64,000 bases of DNA from the NCBI RefSeq assembly GCF_003943815.1, contig NZ_RJNA01000010.1, positions 251 to 64,250 on the forward strand, given 5' to 3'. The position numbers and the translations under genes are program-made. The notes beneath the pieces were generated by a model. The model was given only the letters and a program-made list of their open reading frames with translations, made no database searches and was not told the DNA's origin. Positions 19,407 to 27,756 of this stretch are shown one piece after another. How positions within the stretch are numbered: position 1 is the first letter of the stretch; the number at the start of each line of letters is the position of its first letter. The stretch is from Streptococcus cristatus (GTDB lineage: Bacteria; Bacillota; Bacilli; Lactobacillales; Streptococcaceae).

Positions 19407-20873
19407 TTAACGCAGTTGGACTTTCACTACCAAGGGTAAGTCGGCTGCTACACTCGGCATGAAGAGACGCAAACCTTGAGGTGTTTGCTCCCATTCAAGC
19501 GCTTCATCATAGCCTAGTAAGGACACCTCCTCTATGATGCCATGAAAGCGGGAAGCGGGATTTTCTCTTTCGTCAGCCAAGGCCTGAATCGTCAGCCACT
19601 GATTTACTGCAGGCTCCATCAGAAAGGCATACACTGCTCCACCCTTAGCCGTGAAACGGAAATCCTTACTCGTGTAAATCAAGGCGCTTCCATCTGAAAA
19701 CGGCCCGCTAGCTGGCTGCGTTGGTCCTTCTCCAAATTGCCTCCACGCGCGTGAATCATAGATCGCTTGGCCATTCACTTGGAGCCAAGCCCCGATCTCT
19801 CTTAAGATTTCTTGATCTTTTTCCGGAATCGTCCCGTCTCCTTTTGGCCCAATATTCAGCAGCAAATTCCCATTTTTGGACACGACATCAATCAAGGTCT
19901 GGATGATTTCTTTAGCTGACTTATAGTCAAGGTTCTCTGTGTAGCCCCAAGAGTTTCGCGCGATAGCCGTATCCGTCTGCCAAGTGAAAGGCTGGATCTC
20001 TGCGAAACCACCGCGTTCCACTTCCACAATCCCCGAACCAAAAGCCAGCGCATCATGCTTGTAGCAAATGCTAGTCGGCTTCCCAGAAGCTGCTCCTAAA
20101 TTATAATAATAGGCCACAAAAAGCTTTATATACTCTTTAAAAGCTGCATGCTGAATCCACCAGTCAAAATACAAAATCTCAGGCTGGTGATCTCGAACCA
20201 GCTCACAGGTACGTAGGAGCCAATCATCTAGAAACTCCTGACTCGGATAAGGCTGACCAAACAAGTCATGGTGGTCTGGCTCTGGCATAGCTGGCCAGTA
20301 GAGTTCCTCGCGACTGACTTCGCTGGCAATGTCACTAGCAAACTCCTTCCCATGTGAAAAGAAAAAATGATGCTCCGCCCGATGGGAGGAAGTACAAAAA
20401 TGAACTTGCTCTCTTTGAGCTGCCTGACTTAATTCCCCCAAGATATCACGTTTTGGTCCCATTTCCGCACTATTAAAAGGAGAGAGCTGGCTGGCATAAA
20501 GTTGAAAGCCGTCGTGATGCTCTGCCACTGGAAAAATGTACTGGGCTCCTGCTTCTTTAAAGATGCGCAGCCATTCGTCCGCATGAAAATTCTCGGCAGT
20601 AAAGAGAGGAATAAAGTCCTTGTAGCCAAAATCTTTGTGGGGCCCGTAAGTTTTGATATGGTGATCAAACACTTCCGTGCCTTGGATATACATATTTCGA
20701 GAATACCACTCGCTCCCAAAGGCAGGAAGGCTGTAGAGCCCCCAGTGAATAAAAATCCCAAACTTAGCCCTTTTGAACCAGTTGGGGACTTGATAGGTCG
20801 CAAGAGAGTCCCAGTCTGGATAGAAAGGACCTTGGTTGGCAACTCTTTGAATTTCTTCTAAAGATATTTTCAT
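19407..20873 (-). CDS. cytoplasmic GH29 alpha-L-fucosidase
   Basis: A 488-residue glycoside hydrolase of family GH29, which removes alpha-linked L-fucose from glycans with retention. N-terminal WFKRAKFGIFIHWGLYSLPA and SEWYSRNMY are family hallmarks. The aspartate in EILYFDWW near 230 is the expected nucleophile, and ESAKEII...NLLLNIGPKGDG-type sequence closes the barrel; a beta-sandwich tail follows. No signal peptide or anchor is seen, so it should act on imported fucosides. The ATG at 20873 has GAGG upstream; a TTG seven codons earlier lacks one. No fucose-catabolic gene or dedicated transporter is adjacent. Confidence 0.85.
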   Translation of the reverse strand: MKISLEEIQRVANQGPFYPDWDSLATYQVPNWFKRAKFGIFIHWGLYSLPAFGSEWYSRNMYIQGTEVFDHHIKTYGPHKDFGYKDFIPLFTAENFHADEWLRIFKEAGAQYIFPVAEHHDGFQLYASQLSPFNSAEMGPKRDILGELSQAAQREQVHFCTSSHRAEHHFFFSHGKEFASDIASEVSREELYWPAMPEPDHHDLFGQPYPSQEFLDDWLLRTCELVRDHQPEILYFDWWIQHAAFKEYIKLFVAYYYNLGAASGKPTSICYKHDALAFGSGIVEVERGGFAEIQPFTWQTDTAIARNSWGYTENLDYKSAKEIIQTLIDVVSKNGNLLLNIGPKGDGTIPEKDQEILREIGAWLQVNGQAIYDSRAWRQFGEGPTQPASGPFSDGSALIYTSKDFRFTAKGGAVYAFLMEPAVNQWLTIQALADERENPASRFHGIIEEVSLLGYDEALEWEQTPQGLRLFMPSVAADLPLVVKVQLR

Positions 20874-20894
20874 CGTTACTACCTCATCATTCAA

Positions 20895-20917
20895 TTAAAA
20901 CGCTTTCTTTTATTGTA
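20895..20917 (-). promoter_or_regulatory. fucosidase promoter with overlapping cre site
   Basis: Minus-strand extended -10, TGG then TACAAT (20912-20917), directly followed by AGAAAGCGTTTTAATT (20895-20910). The latter fits the CcpA cre consensus (core GAAAGCGTTTT). The cre covers the predicted start point, an arrangement typical of repression by CcpA when preferred sugars are present. Confidence 0.6.
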
Positions 20918-21005
20918 CCAATTTTTGGAGAAGAAAGAGGCATTTTACAAAAAAATAATCCAAAACAGCCCTGCTAGCAAATCTTCCCGATAAAGCAAAG
21001 AAAAA

Positions 21006-21036
21006 GGAACAGCAATTAATTCTGTTCCTTGTTTTT
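21006..21036. terminator. bidirectional terminator between lipoprotein and fucosidase genes
   Basis: GGAACAG (21006-21012) pairs with CTGTTCC (21022-21028). T-rich runs lie on both sides (TTGTTTTT on the plus strand, TTTTTCTTT on the minus strand). On the minus strand it ends the lipoprotein transcript. Confidence 0.75.
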
Positions 21037-21100
21037 ATATTGTCAGCATGACGAGTACCTTGGAAAGCCACTCGCACCACGATGTTCATCATTCAATACA

Positions 21101-21742
21101 TCAATTCGCTACGCGATAGTAGGGATGTTGGCTTGCATAGGTAAAATCTTGCCCCACTAAAATGCGTTCTTTCGGATTCTCACTTCCAGTATCATAAAGA
21201 CGAGCTCCTTTAGGAATGGCTGTGAAGGAGGCAACTTGATTCCCCGATTTATGAGTTAAAAACGCTCCAAACTTACCTTCATATACTTGACTATTTGTCA
21301 AAGTGTAGTCGCTTGATTCATTTCCTCTGTAAGTATGGGACACCAAACCATTTGCATCAAAGACTAATTGATTGCCCAAATCGTCTTGCCAAATACCTGC
21401 AATGCTGGAGAAATCACCATTTGTTAGAGCATTGACATCTATACCGGAAGTTGTTGGAGTGTTTGAATCTGCTGAAGTCTTGTTGTCCACAGGCTTCTCA
21501 ACTTGACTGGAAACACTCTGGTCGCTAGAAAGCTTAGTAGTAGAGGATGCTTTTGCTTCGTTGGAAGCAGAACTTTGCTTGGCTGATGGTTTGGTGGAGG
21601 ACTCGCCTAAGCTACTAGTCTTAGATGTCTGAGAAGTGGAACTGCTGTTCACCTCCGTGGAAGGTTTAGAGCTACAGGCGGCGAGCAAGAAAGCAGAGCA
21701 CAAGGCAGTGGCTGTCAATAAAATAAGTTTACTACGTTTCAT
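21101..21742 (-). CDS. putative lipoprotein with Ser/Thr-rich linker, DUF6287-like C-terminal domain
   Basis: 213 residues. A type II signal peptide (about 1-23) ends in the lipobox LAAC, so Cys23 should be lipidated and the protein anchored outside the membrane. Residues 24-105 are a Ser/Thr/Lys-rich linker. The C-terminal domain (about 108-213) has LTNGDFSSIAGIWQDDLGN near its start and resembles the DUF6287 type; its role is unknown. It has a strong consensus promoter (21882-21910) and AAGGAG before the ATG. A decayed copy of its 3' end lies just upstream at 21769-21840. Confidence 0.8.
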   Translation of the reverse strand: MKRSKLILLTATALCSAFLLAACSSKPSTEVNSSSTSQTSKTSSLGESSTKPSAKQSSASNEAKASSTTKLSSDQSVSSQVEKPVDNKTSADSNTPTTSGIDVNALTNGDFSSIAGIWQDDLGNQLVFDANGLVSHTYRGNESSDYTLTNSQVYEGKFGAFLTHKSGNQVASFTAIPKGARLYDTGSENPKERILVGQDFTYASQHPYYRVAN

Positions 21743-21768
21743 AATGGAATCTCCTTGTCAGTTTATCA

Positions 21769-21840
21769 TTAATTTGCTACATGATAGTAGGGATGTTGGC
21801 TTGCATAGGGGACATCTTACCCCACCAAAATATATTCTTT
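21769..21840 (-). pseudogene. remnant of the 3' end of a duplicated lipoprotein gene
   Basis: These 72 bases match the last 23 codons of the lipoprotein gene (21101-21169). They read KEYILVG, stop, then DVPYASQHPYYHVAN and a stop, against ERILVGQDFTYASQHPYYRVAN. The in-frame stop replaces a Gln codon. The fragment sits in the 5' untranslated region of the intact gene, so it is the leftover of a tandem copy. Confidence 0.8.
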
Positions 21841-21881
21841 AAAGCTTTTACTTTGTAACAAAAGAAATATTTTGTAATCCA

Positions 21882-21910
21882 ATTGTAATCTTATGAAATA
21901 ATTTTGTCAA
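21882..21910 (-). promoter_or_regulatory. strong promoter of the lipoprotein gene
   Basis: Minus-strand TTGACA (21905-21910), 17-nt spacer, TACAAT (21882-21887). The transcript would start near 21875 and run through the remnant at 21769-21840 as a leader of about 130 nt before the lipoprotein ATG. Nothing else is visible in 21841-21977 apart from AT-rich sequence. Confidence 0.75.
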
Positions 21911-21977
21911 CTTTTTGTGTGATGTTTTTCTCAAAATTTATTTAAAATTTCTGAAAATGCCTTTTTGATGCAAAAAC

Positions 21978-22152
21978 GAGGCTGGGACAAAAGTCCTAAC
22001 CTCTCAATTGTCTTTGTATTGTCGAGCAAGACGCAGTGGTTGAGTGGGCTCTACTACGCTGATTTCATCAGCTTTTACAGCCCTACTCAACTGTGCGGAG
22101 GTGGGACGACGAAATCGAATTCTAACGAATTACCGATTTCTGTCCCACTCTC
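21978..22152. repeat. three-hairpin intergenic repeat, copy 2 (inverted)
   Basis: Same 175-bp element as copy 1 in reverse orientation: hairpin C first (GAGGCTGGGAC with GTCCTAACCTC), then hairpin B, then hairpin A ending TGTCCCACTCTC. It lies 8 bp beyond the stop codon of the P-loop kinase gene and upstream of the lipoprotein promoter, so it should act as the kinase-gene terminator. Confidence 0.85.
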
Positions 22153-22160
22153 GCTTCGTT

Positions 22161-22658
22161 TCAAATTTCCTCTAAATCCTGAACGATCCGCTCAAAGGCT
22201 GCCTCTAAAGAATCTTCATTCCTAAAGAGCGATTCTTCTTGCCAGCCTAAGAAATCTCGATCTTTCCACCAGCGTCTCATATCGGATGGAGTGAATTCCT
22301 CCTGCTTGGCTCTGGTCTGATGACGGCGAACGGTTTCTTCAAAAGTCAAATCATAGTAATAGGCTAGAGTCTGAGAAGCAAACAAAGTCCGCAACCGCTC
22401 CAGCATGTGGCCATAAATATCTGTCTCGTAGAAGCCTTCTACCAGAACCAGCAAGTCATGCTCGTAACCGAAGCGTGCTAGGCTTTCCGTCAAATCAATA
22501 GATAGGTTGCCCGGCTCTACTTTTTCCTTGAGCATGTCCCGTCTAACTGTATCCTGCGCAATCAAAAGAGTCCCTCGGCCATAGTGTGCCTGCAGTTTCT
22601 TAGCCAGACTCGATTTGCCAGAGCCGGAATTTCCACGAATGATAACTAACTTGGCCAT
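22161..22658 (-). CDS. P-loop kinase (AAA_33-like)
   Basis: A 165-residue protein with the Walker A motif GNSGSGKSS near residue 10. It has an RRD motif after the second strand (TVRRDML) and a Thr/Arg-rich lid near 110-130 (EETVRRHQTRAKQEE). This pattern fits small-molecule kinases of the AAA_33/shikimate-kinase-like group. The substrate is not known. Its start is one base after the stop of the CoA-binding protein gene, so the two are co-translated. Confidence 0.6.
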   Translation of the reverse strand: MAKLVIIRGNSGSGKSSLAKKLQAHYGRGTLLIAQDTVRRDMLKEKVEPGNLSIDLTESLARFGYEHDLLVLVEGFYETDIYGHMLERLRTLFASQTLAYYYDLTFEETVRRHQTRAKQEEFTPSDMRRWWKDRDFLGWQEESLFRNEDSLEAAFERIVQDLEEI

Positions 22659-22659
22659 C

Positions 22660-23097
22660 TTATTCGCCTAGAATCAAGCGAGTATGCTCGCGTTTGATAC
22701 AGCGATCCATGACGATATCTTCGCGACCGGCTGCCCGCAAAATTTGCTCAGCTTCTTCATTTTCCAAGCCCAACTGAGCCCAAAAGATCTTGGCATCTGA
22801 TTCCAGAAAATCACGCGCCACATCCGGCAAAAACTCACTGCGGCGGTAAACATCGACAATATCCACTGGGAACGGAATATCTTTGAGACTGGCATAAACT
22901 GTTTCACCAAAAATCTGACTGCCCGCCGCCCGCGGATTTACTGGAATAATGCGATAGCCCCGCTCCTGCATCTCCTTGGACACACGGTTACTGGTCGTTT
23001 CCTCACGGTCTGATAGACCGACAACAGCAATCACCTTGCTGGTTTCTAGATAGCGCTTAACAACGCCGTCACTGGGATTTTGAAAATGATAAGTCAT
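22660..23097 (-). CDS. CoA-binding domain protein (YccU-like)
   Basis: A 145-residue Rossmann-fold protein of the CoA-binding/YccU type. KVIAVVGLSDREETTSNRV at the start, GYRIIPVNPRAAG in the middle, and the conserved C-terminal VMDRCIKREH are characteristic. Homologues bind CoA in crystals, but the cellular role is unsettled. It has GGAGGAGC before the ATG and is the first gene of a two-gene unit with the P-loop kinase. Confidence 0.8.
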   Translation of the reverse strand: MTYHFQNPSDGVVKRYLETSKVIAVVGLSDREETTSNRVSKEMQERGYRIIPVNPRAAGSQIFGETVYASLKDIPFPVDIVDVYRRSEFLPDVARDFLESDAKIFWAQLGLENEEAEQILRAAGREDIVMDRCIKREHTRLILGE

Positions 23098-23245
23098 AAT
23101 GCTCCTCCTGTTTTATAAATAATTTTTAACTTTTCTAACAATGATATCTTAGCTGAATACGGTACAAAAAACGTGATTTCCCTCGCATTCCTTGAATGCT
23201 GTGTCAGCTTTCTATTTTCACTTTTTGTTTTACGCCCTTGATATC

Positions 23246-25888
23246 TTACTTCGCCTCGTACCAAGTTTGGCCAGCGTTTTCATCAGCCACTAGTGGAACG
23301 GCTAGTTCAATCGCGGCTTCCATGGTTTCTTTGACTAACTGGCGGACGGCTATTAGCTCGTCATTTGGCACTTCCAGTACGATTTCATCGTGCACCTGCA
23401 AGAGCATGCGAGACTTGAAATTCTTCTCTGTCAGAGCTCGGTCCAGATTAATCATAGCGACTTTGAGAATGTCTGCGGCGGAGCCTTGGATCGGGCTGTT
23501 AATAGCTGTGCGCTCCGCAAAATTTCGGATGTTAAAGTTGCGGGAATTGATGTCCGGCAAAGAGCGACGGCGATGGTAGATGGTCTCTACATAGCCCTTA
23601 TCACGCGCTTCGCGGACGATGGTTTCCATATAATTCTTAATCCCTGGGAAACGCTCAAAATAAGTCTGAATATAATCTTTGGCAGCCTTGCGAGAAATTC
23701 CCAAATTATTGGCCAGTCCAAAGTCGGAAATGCCATAGACTACTCCGAAGTTGACAGCCTTGGCATTACGGCGGTCATTAGGTGTCACATCCTCTGCCTT
23801 TTCAATACCAAAGACCCGCATGGCGGTAGCCGTGTGAATGTCTTCTCCATGCTGAAAGGCCGCAATCAGATGCTCATCCTGAGAAATGTGAGCCAGCACC
23901 CGCAACTCAATCTGGGAATAATCCGAGCTGAGTAGTACGCTGTCTGCCCACTCTGGCACAAAAGCCTTGCGAATAAGACGCCCTTGCTCCAAACGAACGG
24001 GGATGTTCTGCAGGTTCGGGTCAACTGAGGACAGGCGGCCCGTCTGAGTCAAATCCTGAACATAGCGAGTGTGAATCTTACCGTCAGCCGCTATCGCCTC
24101 CTGCAGTCCGATGATATAAGTGGACTGGAGTTTGCTGATTTGACGGTATTCCAGAATCTTAGACACAATCGGTGCAATGGGAGCTAGGCGCTCCAGCACA
24201 TCCACCGCTGTCGAGTAGCCCGTCTTGGTCTTTTTAGTGTACTCCAGCGGCAACCCCATATCCTCAAAGAGAATGGTTCCCAGCTGTTTCGGCGAGTTGA
24301 TATTAAACTCCTGACCAGCCAGATCATAAATCTCTTGGGTCAGACTTTCCAGCGTCTTTTCATTTTCTGCCTGCATGCCCTGCAGGGTTTCCCGCTCAAC
24401 CTTGATCCCCGCAATCTCCATCTTGGCTAGGACAAAGGCCAGCGGCTGCTCCATTTCAAGCAACAAATCCAGCTGATCGTGGGAACGGAGCTGTTCTTGC
24501 ATTGGCTCTTCTGTTTCCAGCAGTACTTGGACCTTACGAGCTAGATGCTCAAAGAGCTGCTCTTGGTCGGGCAGAGCGCGCTTGGCTCCCTTGCCATAAA
24601 CCTCATCATCAGTCGGCAGGATTGTTTGGCCGTAAAGGCGAGCAATGGTCGCCAGCTCATTGTCCTCGACCGTCGAAAGCAGATACTTGGCTAGGCGCGC
24701 ATCAAAGGCTGCTGCTGGCAGTTCAATGCCGTAATGACTGAGCAGTACCTTAGTCCGCTTGAGATCGTAGGTTTTCAGAGCTGTTTTTGTCAAAAACTCC
24801 TGAAAGAGAGGTTGCTGTAGTAAATCGCTGGAGCCGACATAAATCTGACGGCTATCGCCCCAGGCAAGACCGACAATCTCTTCCTTGTGGTAGTTGTCAC
24901 CCAAGATTTCAAAATAGAAGAATTGCTCTGGTGCCAGCATATCCGCTGTCACTTCAGTCACTTTGGTAAATTCAATTGGTTTGACTTCTACCGGCTCCTG
25001 AGCCGTTCCTAACTGAGCCTTGAGCTGCTTGAAGCCCATCTCGTCATAGAACTTGCTCAGAGCCTCTACCTGCGGACCCTTATAAACCAAATCATCCAGT
25101 CCGATTTCAATCGGAGCCTGAGTATTAATGGTGGCTAGGGTTTTTGATAAGAAAGCCTTGTCCTTGTCATTGATCAGATTTTCCTTCATCTTGGAAGCCT
25201 TGAGCTGATCGATGTTTTCATAGAGATTTTCCAAAGAGCCATACTCCAAGAGGAGCTTGAGACCAGTCTTCTCACCAATCTTGGTCACGCCGGGGATATT
25301 ATCTGACTGATCGCCCATCAGCGCCTTGAGGTCAATGAACTGCTCTGGCGTGATGCCCATCTTTTCCATGAGGTAGGCTGGGGTAAATTCCTCAAACTCA
25401 GCTACGCCTTTCTTGGAAATCTCCACCACGGTATTTTCATCCGTCAGCTGAATCAAATCTTTATCGCCGCTGACAATGGTCACATCGTAAGGCACAGCTG
25501 TCTTTTCAGCCATCTTGTCCAAGGTCCCAATAATGTCATCCGCCTCGTACTGAGCCAGATCATAGTAGCGGATACCTAAGTAGTCCAGCATTTCACGGAT
25601 AAAAGGCAACTGCTCACGAAATTCATCCGGTGTCTTGGCCCGACCAGCCTTATAGTCGGCATACATCTCGGTCCGGAAGGTCGTCTTGCCAGCATCAAAA
25701 GCTACTAGAATATGAGTTGGCTGCACGCGCTCCAAAAGATGATTGAGCATGAGGTGAAAGCCATAAATGGCATTGGTATGCAGGCCCGATGGACTCTTGA
25801 AACGGTCAATTTGATTATAAAGCGCAAAAAAAGCGCGAAAAGCAACGGACGAGCCGTCAATTAATAACAACTTATTCTTTTTTTCCAT
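23246..25888 (-). CDS. polA: DNA polymerase I
   Basis: 880 residues. The 5'-nuclease domain (about 1-290) has LLIDGSSVAFRAFFALY and DLKALMGDQSDNIPGV. The middle 3'-5' exonuclease-like domain (about 310-470) lacks the usual acidic DxE start (it reads FYFEILGDNYH), so proofreading is probably absent, as in other streptococcal and Bacillus-type enzymes. The polymerase domain carries motif A SSDYSQIELRVLAH, motif B RRNAKAVNFGVVYG and motif C LQVHDEIVLE. The ATG at 25888 has no ribosome binding site, only an extended -10 six bases upstream. Confidence 0.97.
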   Translation of the reverse strand: MEKKNKLLLIDGSSVAFRAFFALYNQIDRFKSPSGLHTNAIYGFHLMLNHLLERVQPTHILVAFDAGKTTFRTEMYADYKAGRAKTPDEFREQLPFIREMLDYLGIRYYDLAQYEADDIIGTLDKMAEKTAVPYDVTIVSGDKDLIQLTDENTVVEISKKGVAEFEEFTPAYLMEKMGITPEQFIDLKALMGDQSDNIPGVTKIGEKTGLKLLLEYGSLENLYENIDQLKASKMKENLINDKDKAFLSKTLATINTQAPIEIGLDDLVYKGPQVEALSKFYDEMGFKQLKAQLGTAQEPVEVKPIEFTKVTEVTADMLAPEQFFYFEILGDNYHKEEIVGLAWGDSRQIYVGSSDLLQQPLFQEFLTKTALKTYDLKRTKVLLSHYGIELPAAAFDARLAKYLLSTVEDNELATIARLYGQTILPTDDEVYGKGAKRALPDQEQLFEHLARKVQVLLETEEPMQEQLRSHDQLDLLLEMEQPLAFVLAKMEIAGIKVERETLQGMQAENEKTLESLTQEIYDLAGQEFNINSPKQLGTILFEDMGLPLEYTKKTKTGYSTAVDVLERLAPIAPIVSKILEYRQISKLQSTYIIGLQEAIAADGKIHTRYVQDLTQTGRLSSVDPNLQNIPVRLEQGRLIRKAFVPEWADSVLLSSDYSQIELRVLAHISQDEHLIAAFQHGEDIHTATAMRVFGIEKAEDVTPNDRRNAKAVNFGVVYGISDFGLANNLGISRKAAKDYIQTYFERFPGIKNYMETIVREARDKGYVETIYHRRRSLPDINSRNFNIRNFAERTAINSPIQGSAADILKVAMINLDRALTEKNFKSRMLLQVHDEIVLEVPNDELIAVRQLVKETMEAAIELAVPLVADENAGQTWYEAK

Positions 25889-25989
25889 AGGTTTATTATA
25901 ACACGAAAGGCGGACAAAGACAGAAAAGGCGGCGTGGAAAATAGGTAGAAAGTGAATTGAGATTTAAATTTTGCTATAATCATCTTATG
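25886..25989. promoter_or_regulatory. divergent extended -10 promoters giving apparently leaderless mRNAs (polA and histidine phosphatase)
   Basis: Leftward: TGT-TATAAT with the -10 at 25895-25900, then exactly 6 nt, then the polA ATG. Rightward: TGC-TATAAT with the -10 at 25975-25980, 6 nt, then the ATG at 25987. Neither has a recognisable -35 or Shine-Dalgarno sequence. Transcription should start at or within a base or two of each ATG. Confidence 0.7.
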
Positions 25990-26529
25990 AACAACACCTA
26001 CTATTTTATCCGTCATGCTCATTCTAGCTATACACCTGATGAAATCAACCGACCATTATCAGATAAAGGGCAAGCCTCCTTGGCGCAGCTTGACTTTTTA
26101 GCAGACAAACCCATTACCGCCATTTATTCTAGCCCCTACCGAAGAGCCATCCAAACGGTTGAGCCTTTGGCTCAGAGTCTGAAACTCGCTATTCAAACCG
26201 ACAATCGATTAATAGAGCGAAAGCTAAGTAGTCAAGCGATTGCCGACCCAGATTTTGAAGAAGCCCTCATGAAACTTTGGTCACGGCCAACATTTTCACT
26301 CGTTGGTGGCGAGTCTAATCAACAAGCTAAACAGCGAACCTTAGCCTTTCTTCATGAGCTAGAAATCAAACATCAAAACGAAGAAATTATCATCAGTTCC
26401 CACGGCAATCTGATTTGCATCTTGCTGAGCGCATTTGACTCCAGCATTGATTATGACTTCTGGCGCAGCCTAAGCATGCCAGATGTGCTGGTTTTAGATA
26501 AAAACGAAAAAATCACTCACCTCCTATAA
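25987..26529 (+). CDS. histidine phosphatase family protein (phosphoglycerate mutase-like)
   Basis: A 180-residue protein of the histidine phosphatase superfamily. The phosphohistidine motif is YFIRHAHS at residue 5, the paired arginine lies in SSPYRRAIQT near 55, an acidic ERKLS follows, and the second catalytic histidine is in ISSHGN near 145. RHAH in place of RHGE/RHGQ argues against a true phosphoglycerate mutase; the substrate is unknown. The frame opens at a TTG at 25957, but the promoter lies inside that extension, so I chose the ATG at 25987. Confidence 0.75.
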   Translation: MNNTYYFIRHAHSSYTPDEINRPLSDKGQASLAQLDFLADKPITAIYSSPYRRAIQTVEPLAQSLKLAIQTDNRLIERKLSSQAIADPDFEEALMKLWSRPTFSLVGGESNQQAKQRTLAFLHELEIKHQNEEIIISSHGNLICILLSAFDSSIDYDFWRSLSMPDVLVLDKNEKITHLL

Positions 26530-26580
26530 AAGATGGCATCGCCTAGCAAGAGCCAGCTATATCTTATCACTCTTCTATGG

Positions 26581-26586
26581 TATAAT
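26581..26586 (+). promoter_or_regulatory. extended -10 promoter of the YcxB-like gene
   Basis: TGG followed by TATAAT (26581-26586) lies about 22 bases before the ATG, with AGGAGG in between. No clear -35. Unlike the polA and phosphatase promoters, there is room here for a normal leader. Confidence 0.55.
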
Positions 26587-26608
26587 AATAAAAACTAGGA
26601 GGTAAAGC

Positions 26609-27094
26609 ATGTTCCCAATAACCATTCCAACTCTTGTGACTGAGGAAGTCTATCAACGATTTGCATGGTCTGTTTTCATACGCGGGAAAAGATTCTTGCT
26701 AAATATGTTCATTTTGATAGGAATCCTGGTTCTCTATCTAACCTTCCTACCTGACAACCTGAAGCGAGTTTCTTTCTTCATCGTGCTATTTACATCTTTG
26801 ATTATATTCCCAGTAATGTACTTTGGCACGGACTTTCAGATAAAGAAAGCCTATCAAAAAACTCCTTTCTGGAAGGATATGGAGCAAACTCTTATATTTG
26901 AGAAAGATAAATTTTCTGTGAAAAGCAAACGAGGAGAGTTTCTTTATAGCTATGATGACATCGTCAAAGTTTTCCATACTAAAGATGATTTTTATATCAT
27001 GTTGGGTCCAAATGTCGGCTTCCCTATTGAAAAAAAGAACTGTACTCCCGAGGCTCTTGAGTTCTTGCTGGAACTACAGATTGAGCATATGTAA
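26609..27094 (+). CDS. YcxB-like membrane protein
   Basis: 161 residues. Two membrane helices (about 31-50 and 55-72) follow a cytoplasmic start containing VTEEVYQRFAW. A C-terminal domain (about 95-160) reads FSVKSKRGEFLYSYDDIVKV...DDFYIMLGPNVGFPIEKKN, the pattern of YcxB-like domains. Function unknown. AGGAGG lies 7 nt before the ATG. It is followed by a bidirectional terminator facing the HAD gene. Confidence 0.7.
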   Translation: MFPITIPTLVTEEVYQRFAWSVFIRGKRFLLNMFILIGILVLYLTFLPDNLKRVSFFIVLFTSLIIFPVMYFGTDFQIKKAYQKTPFWKDMEQTLIFEKDKFSVKSKRGEFLYSYDDIVKVFHTKDDFYIMLGPNVGFPIEKKNCTPEALEFLLELQIEHM

Positions 27095-27100
27095 AAGAAA

Positions 27101-27146
27101 AAGCAGGCTAGACTGACAGTAGATCAGTTCTGGTCTGCTTTTTATT
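27101..27146. terminator. bidirectional terminator between YcxB-like and HAD genes
   Basis: Arms AGCAG and TAGACTGA (27102-27117) pair with TCAGTTCTG and CTGCT (27124-27139). TTTTTATTTT follows on the plus strand and TTTTTCTTTT on the minus strand. The two flanking genes converge on it. Confidence 0.75.
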
Positions 27147-27756
27147 TTGTAAATAATTGCTGTATATCCAGCAACTTTTCTATCTTCTGATTGATTTCTG
27201 GTCGGTAGTCACAGAAGTTAATGCTCTGGATACCACTGTTGACAGCGACATCCACATCCAGCGTCCGGTCGCCGATATAGTAAGTTTCCTGCTTGTCCAG
27301 ACCGTATTTCCCTAGCAGATAGTCGACACCTTCTGGATGGGGCTTGCGCTCAAAGCCGTTGGCTGTTGTGATGATTTCTGTAAAATAATCATGAATACCC
27401 AAGTCTTGCAAGATTTGATGGGCATTGAGTCCCTTGTGGGTATAGACAAACTGGACAATGCCCTGCTCTTCAGCCCAGGCCAGAATCTCTGCTGCTCCTG
27501 CCATCAGATGGACCTGAGCATTCTTCTCCTTTAGGCTTGCTCCACGAAAGGCATTCATCTCAGCAGCGTCCAAACCTTTCTCAGATGCTACTTCCTCCAA
27601 AAGTTTCTGGACAGAGTGCTTTAGGATATAGCTGTGAATACTCGCCCTGTCAAAGTCCAGACCATAGTGAGCGTAGGTCTCCTCAATTCCTGCCAAAATA
27701 GCATCGTAGGAGTCCAGCAAGGTGCCGTCCAAATCCCAAATAAACGCTGTTATCAT
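27142..27756 (-). CDS. HAD-family hydrolase, phosphoglycolate phosphatase-like
   Basis: A 204-residue HAD hydrolase. Motif I is IWDLDGTLLDS at residue 6, motif II is VYTHKG near 105, motif III lysine is in ERKPHPEG near 138, and motif IV is YIGDRTLDVDVA near 160. The cap domain type suggests a phosphatase acting on a small phosphometabolite. Its ATG overlaps the stop of the MATE transporter gene (ATGA), so the two are translationally coupled. Confidence 0.8.
   Translation of the reverse strand: MITAFIWDLDGTLLDSYDAILAGIEETYAHYGLDFDRASIHSYILKHSVQKLLEEVASEKGLDAAEMNAFRGASLKEKNAQVHLMAGAAEILAWAEEQGIVQFVYTHKGLNAHQILQDLGIHDYFTEIITTANGFERKPHPEGVDYLLGKYGLDKQETYYIGDRTLDVDVAVNSGIQSINFCDYRPEINQKIEKLLDIQQLFTK

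Noticed and set aside
23390-23935. A 181-codon plus-strand open frame opposite polA
   Set aside because: It is antisense to the polymerase domain of polA, which has intact motifs; no promoter or ribosome binding site is seen.
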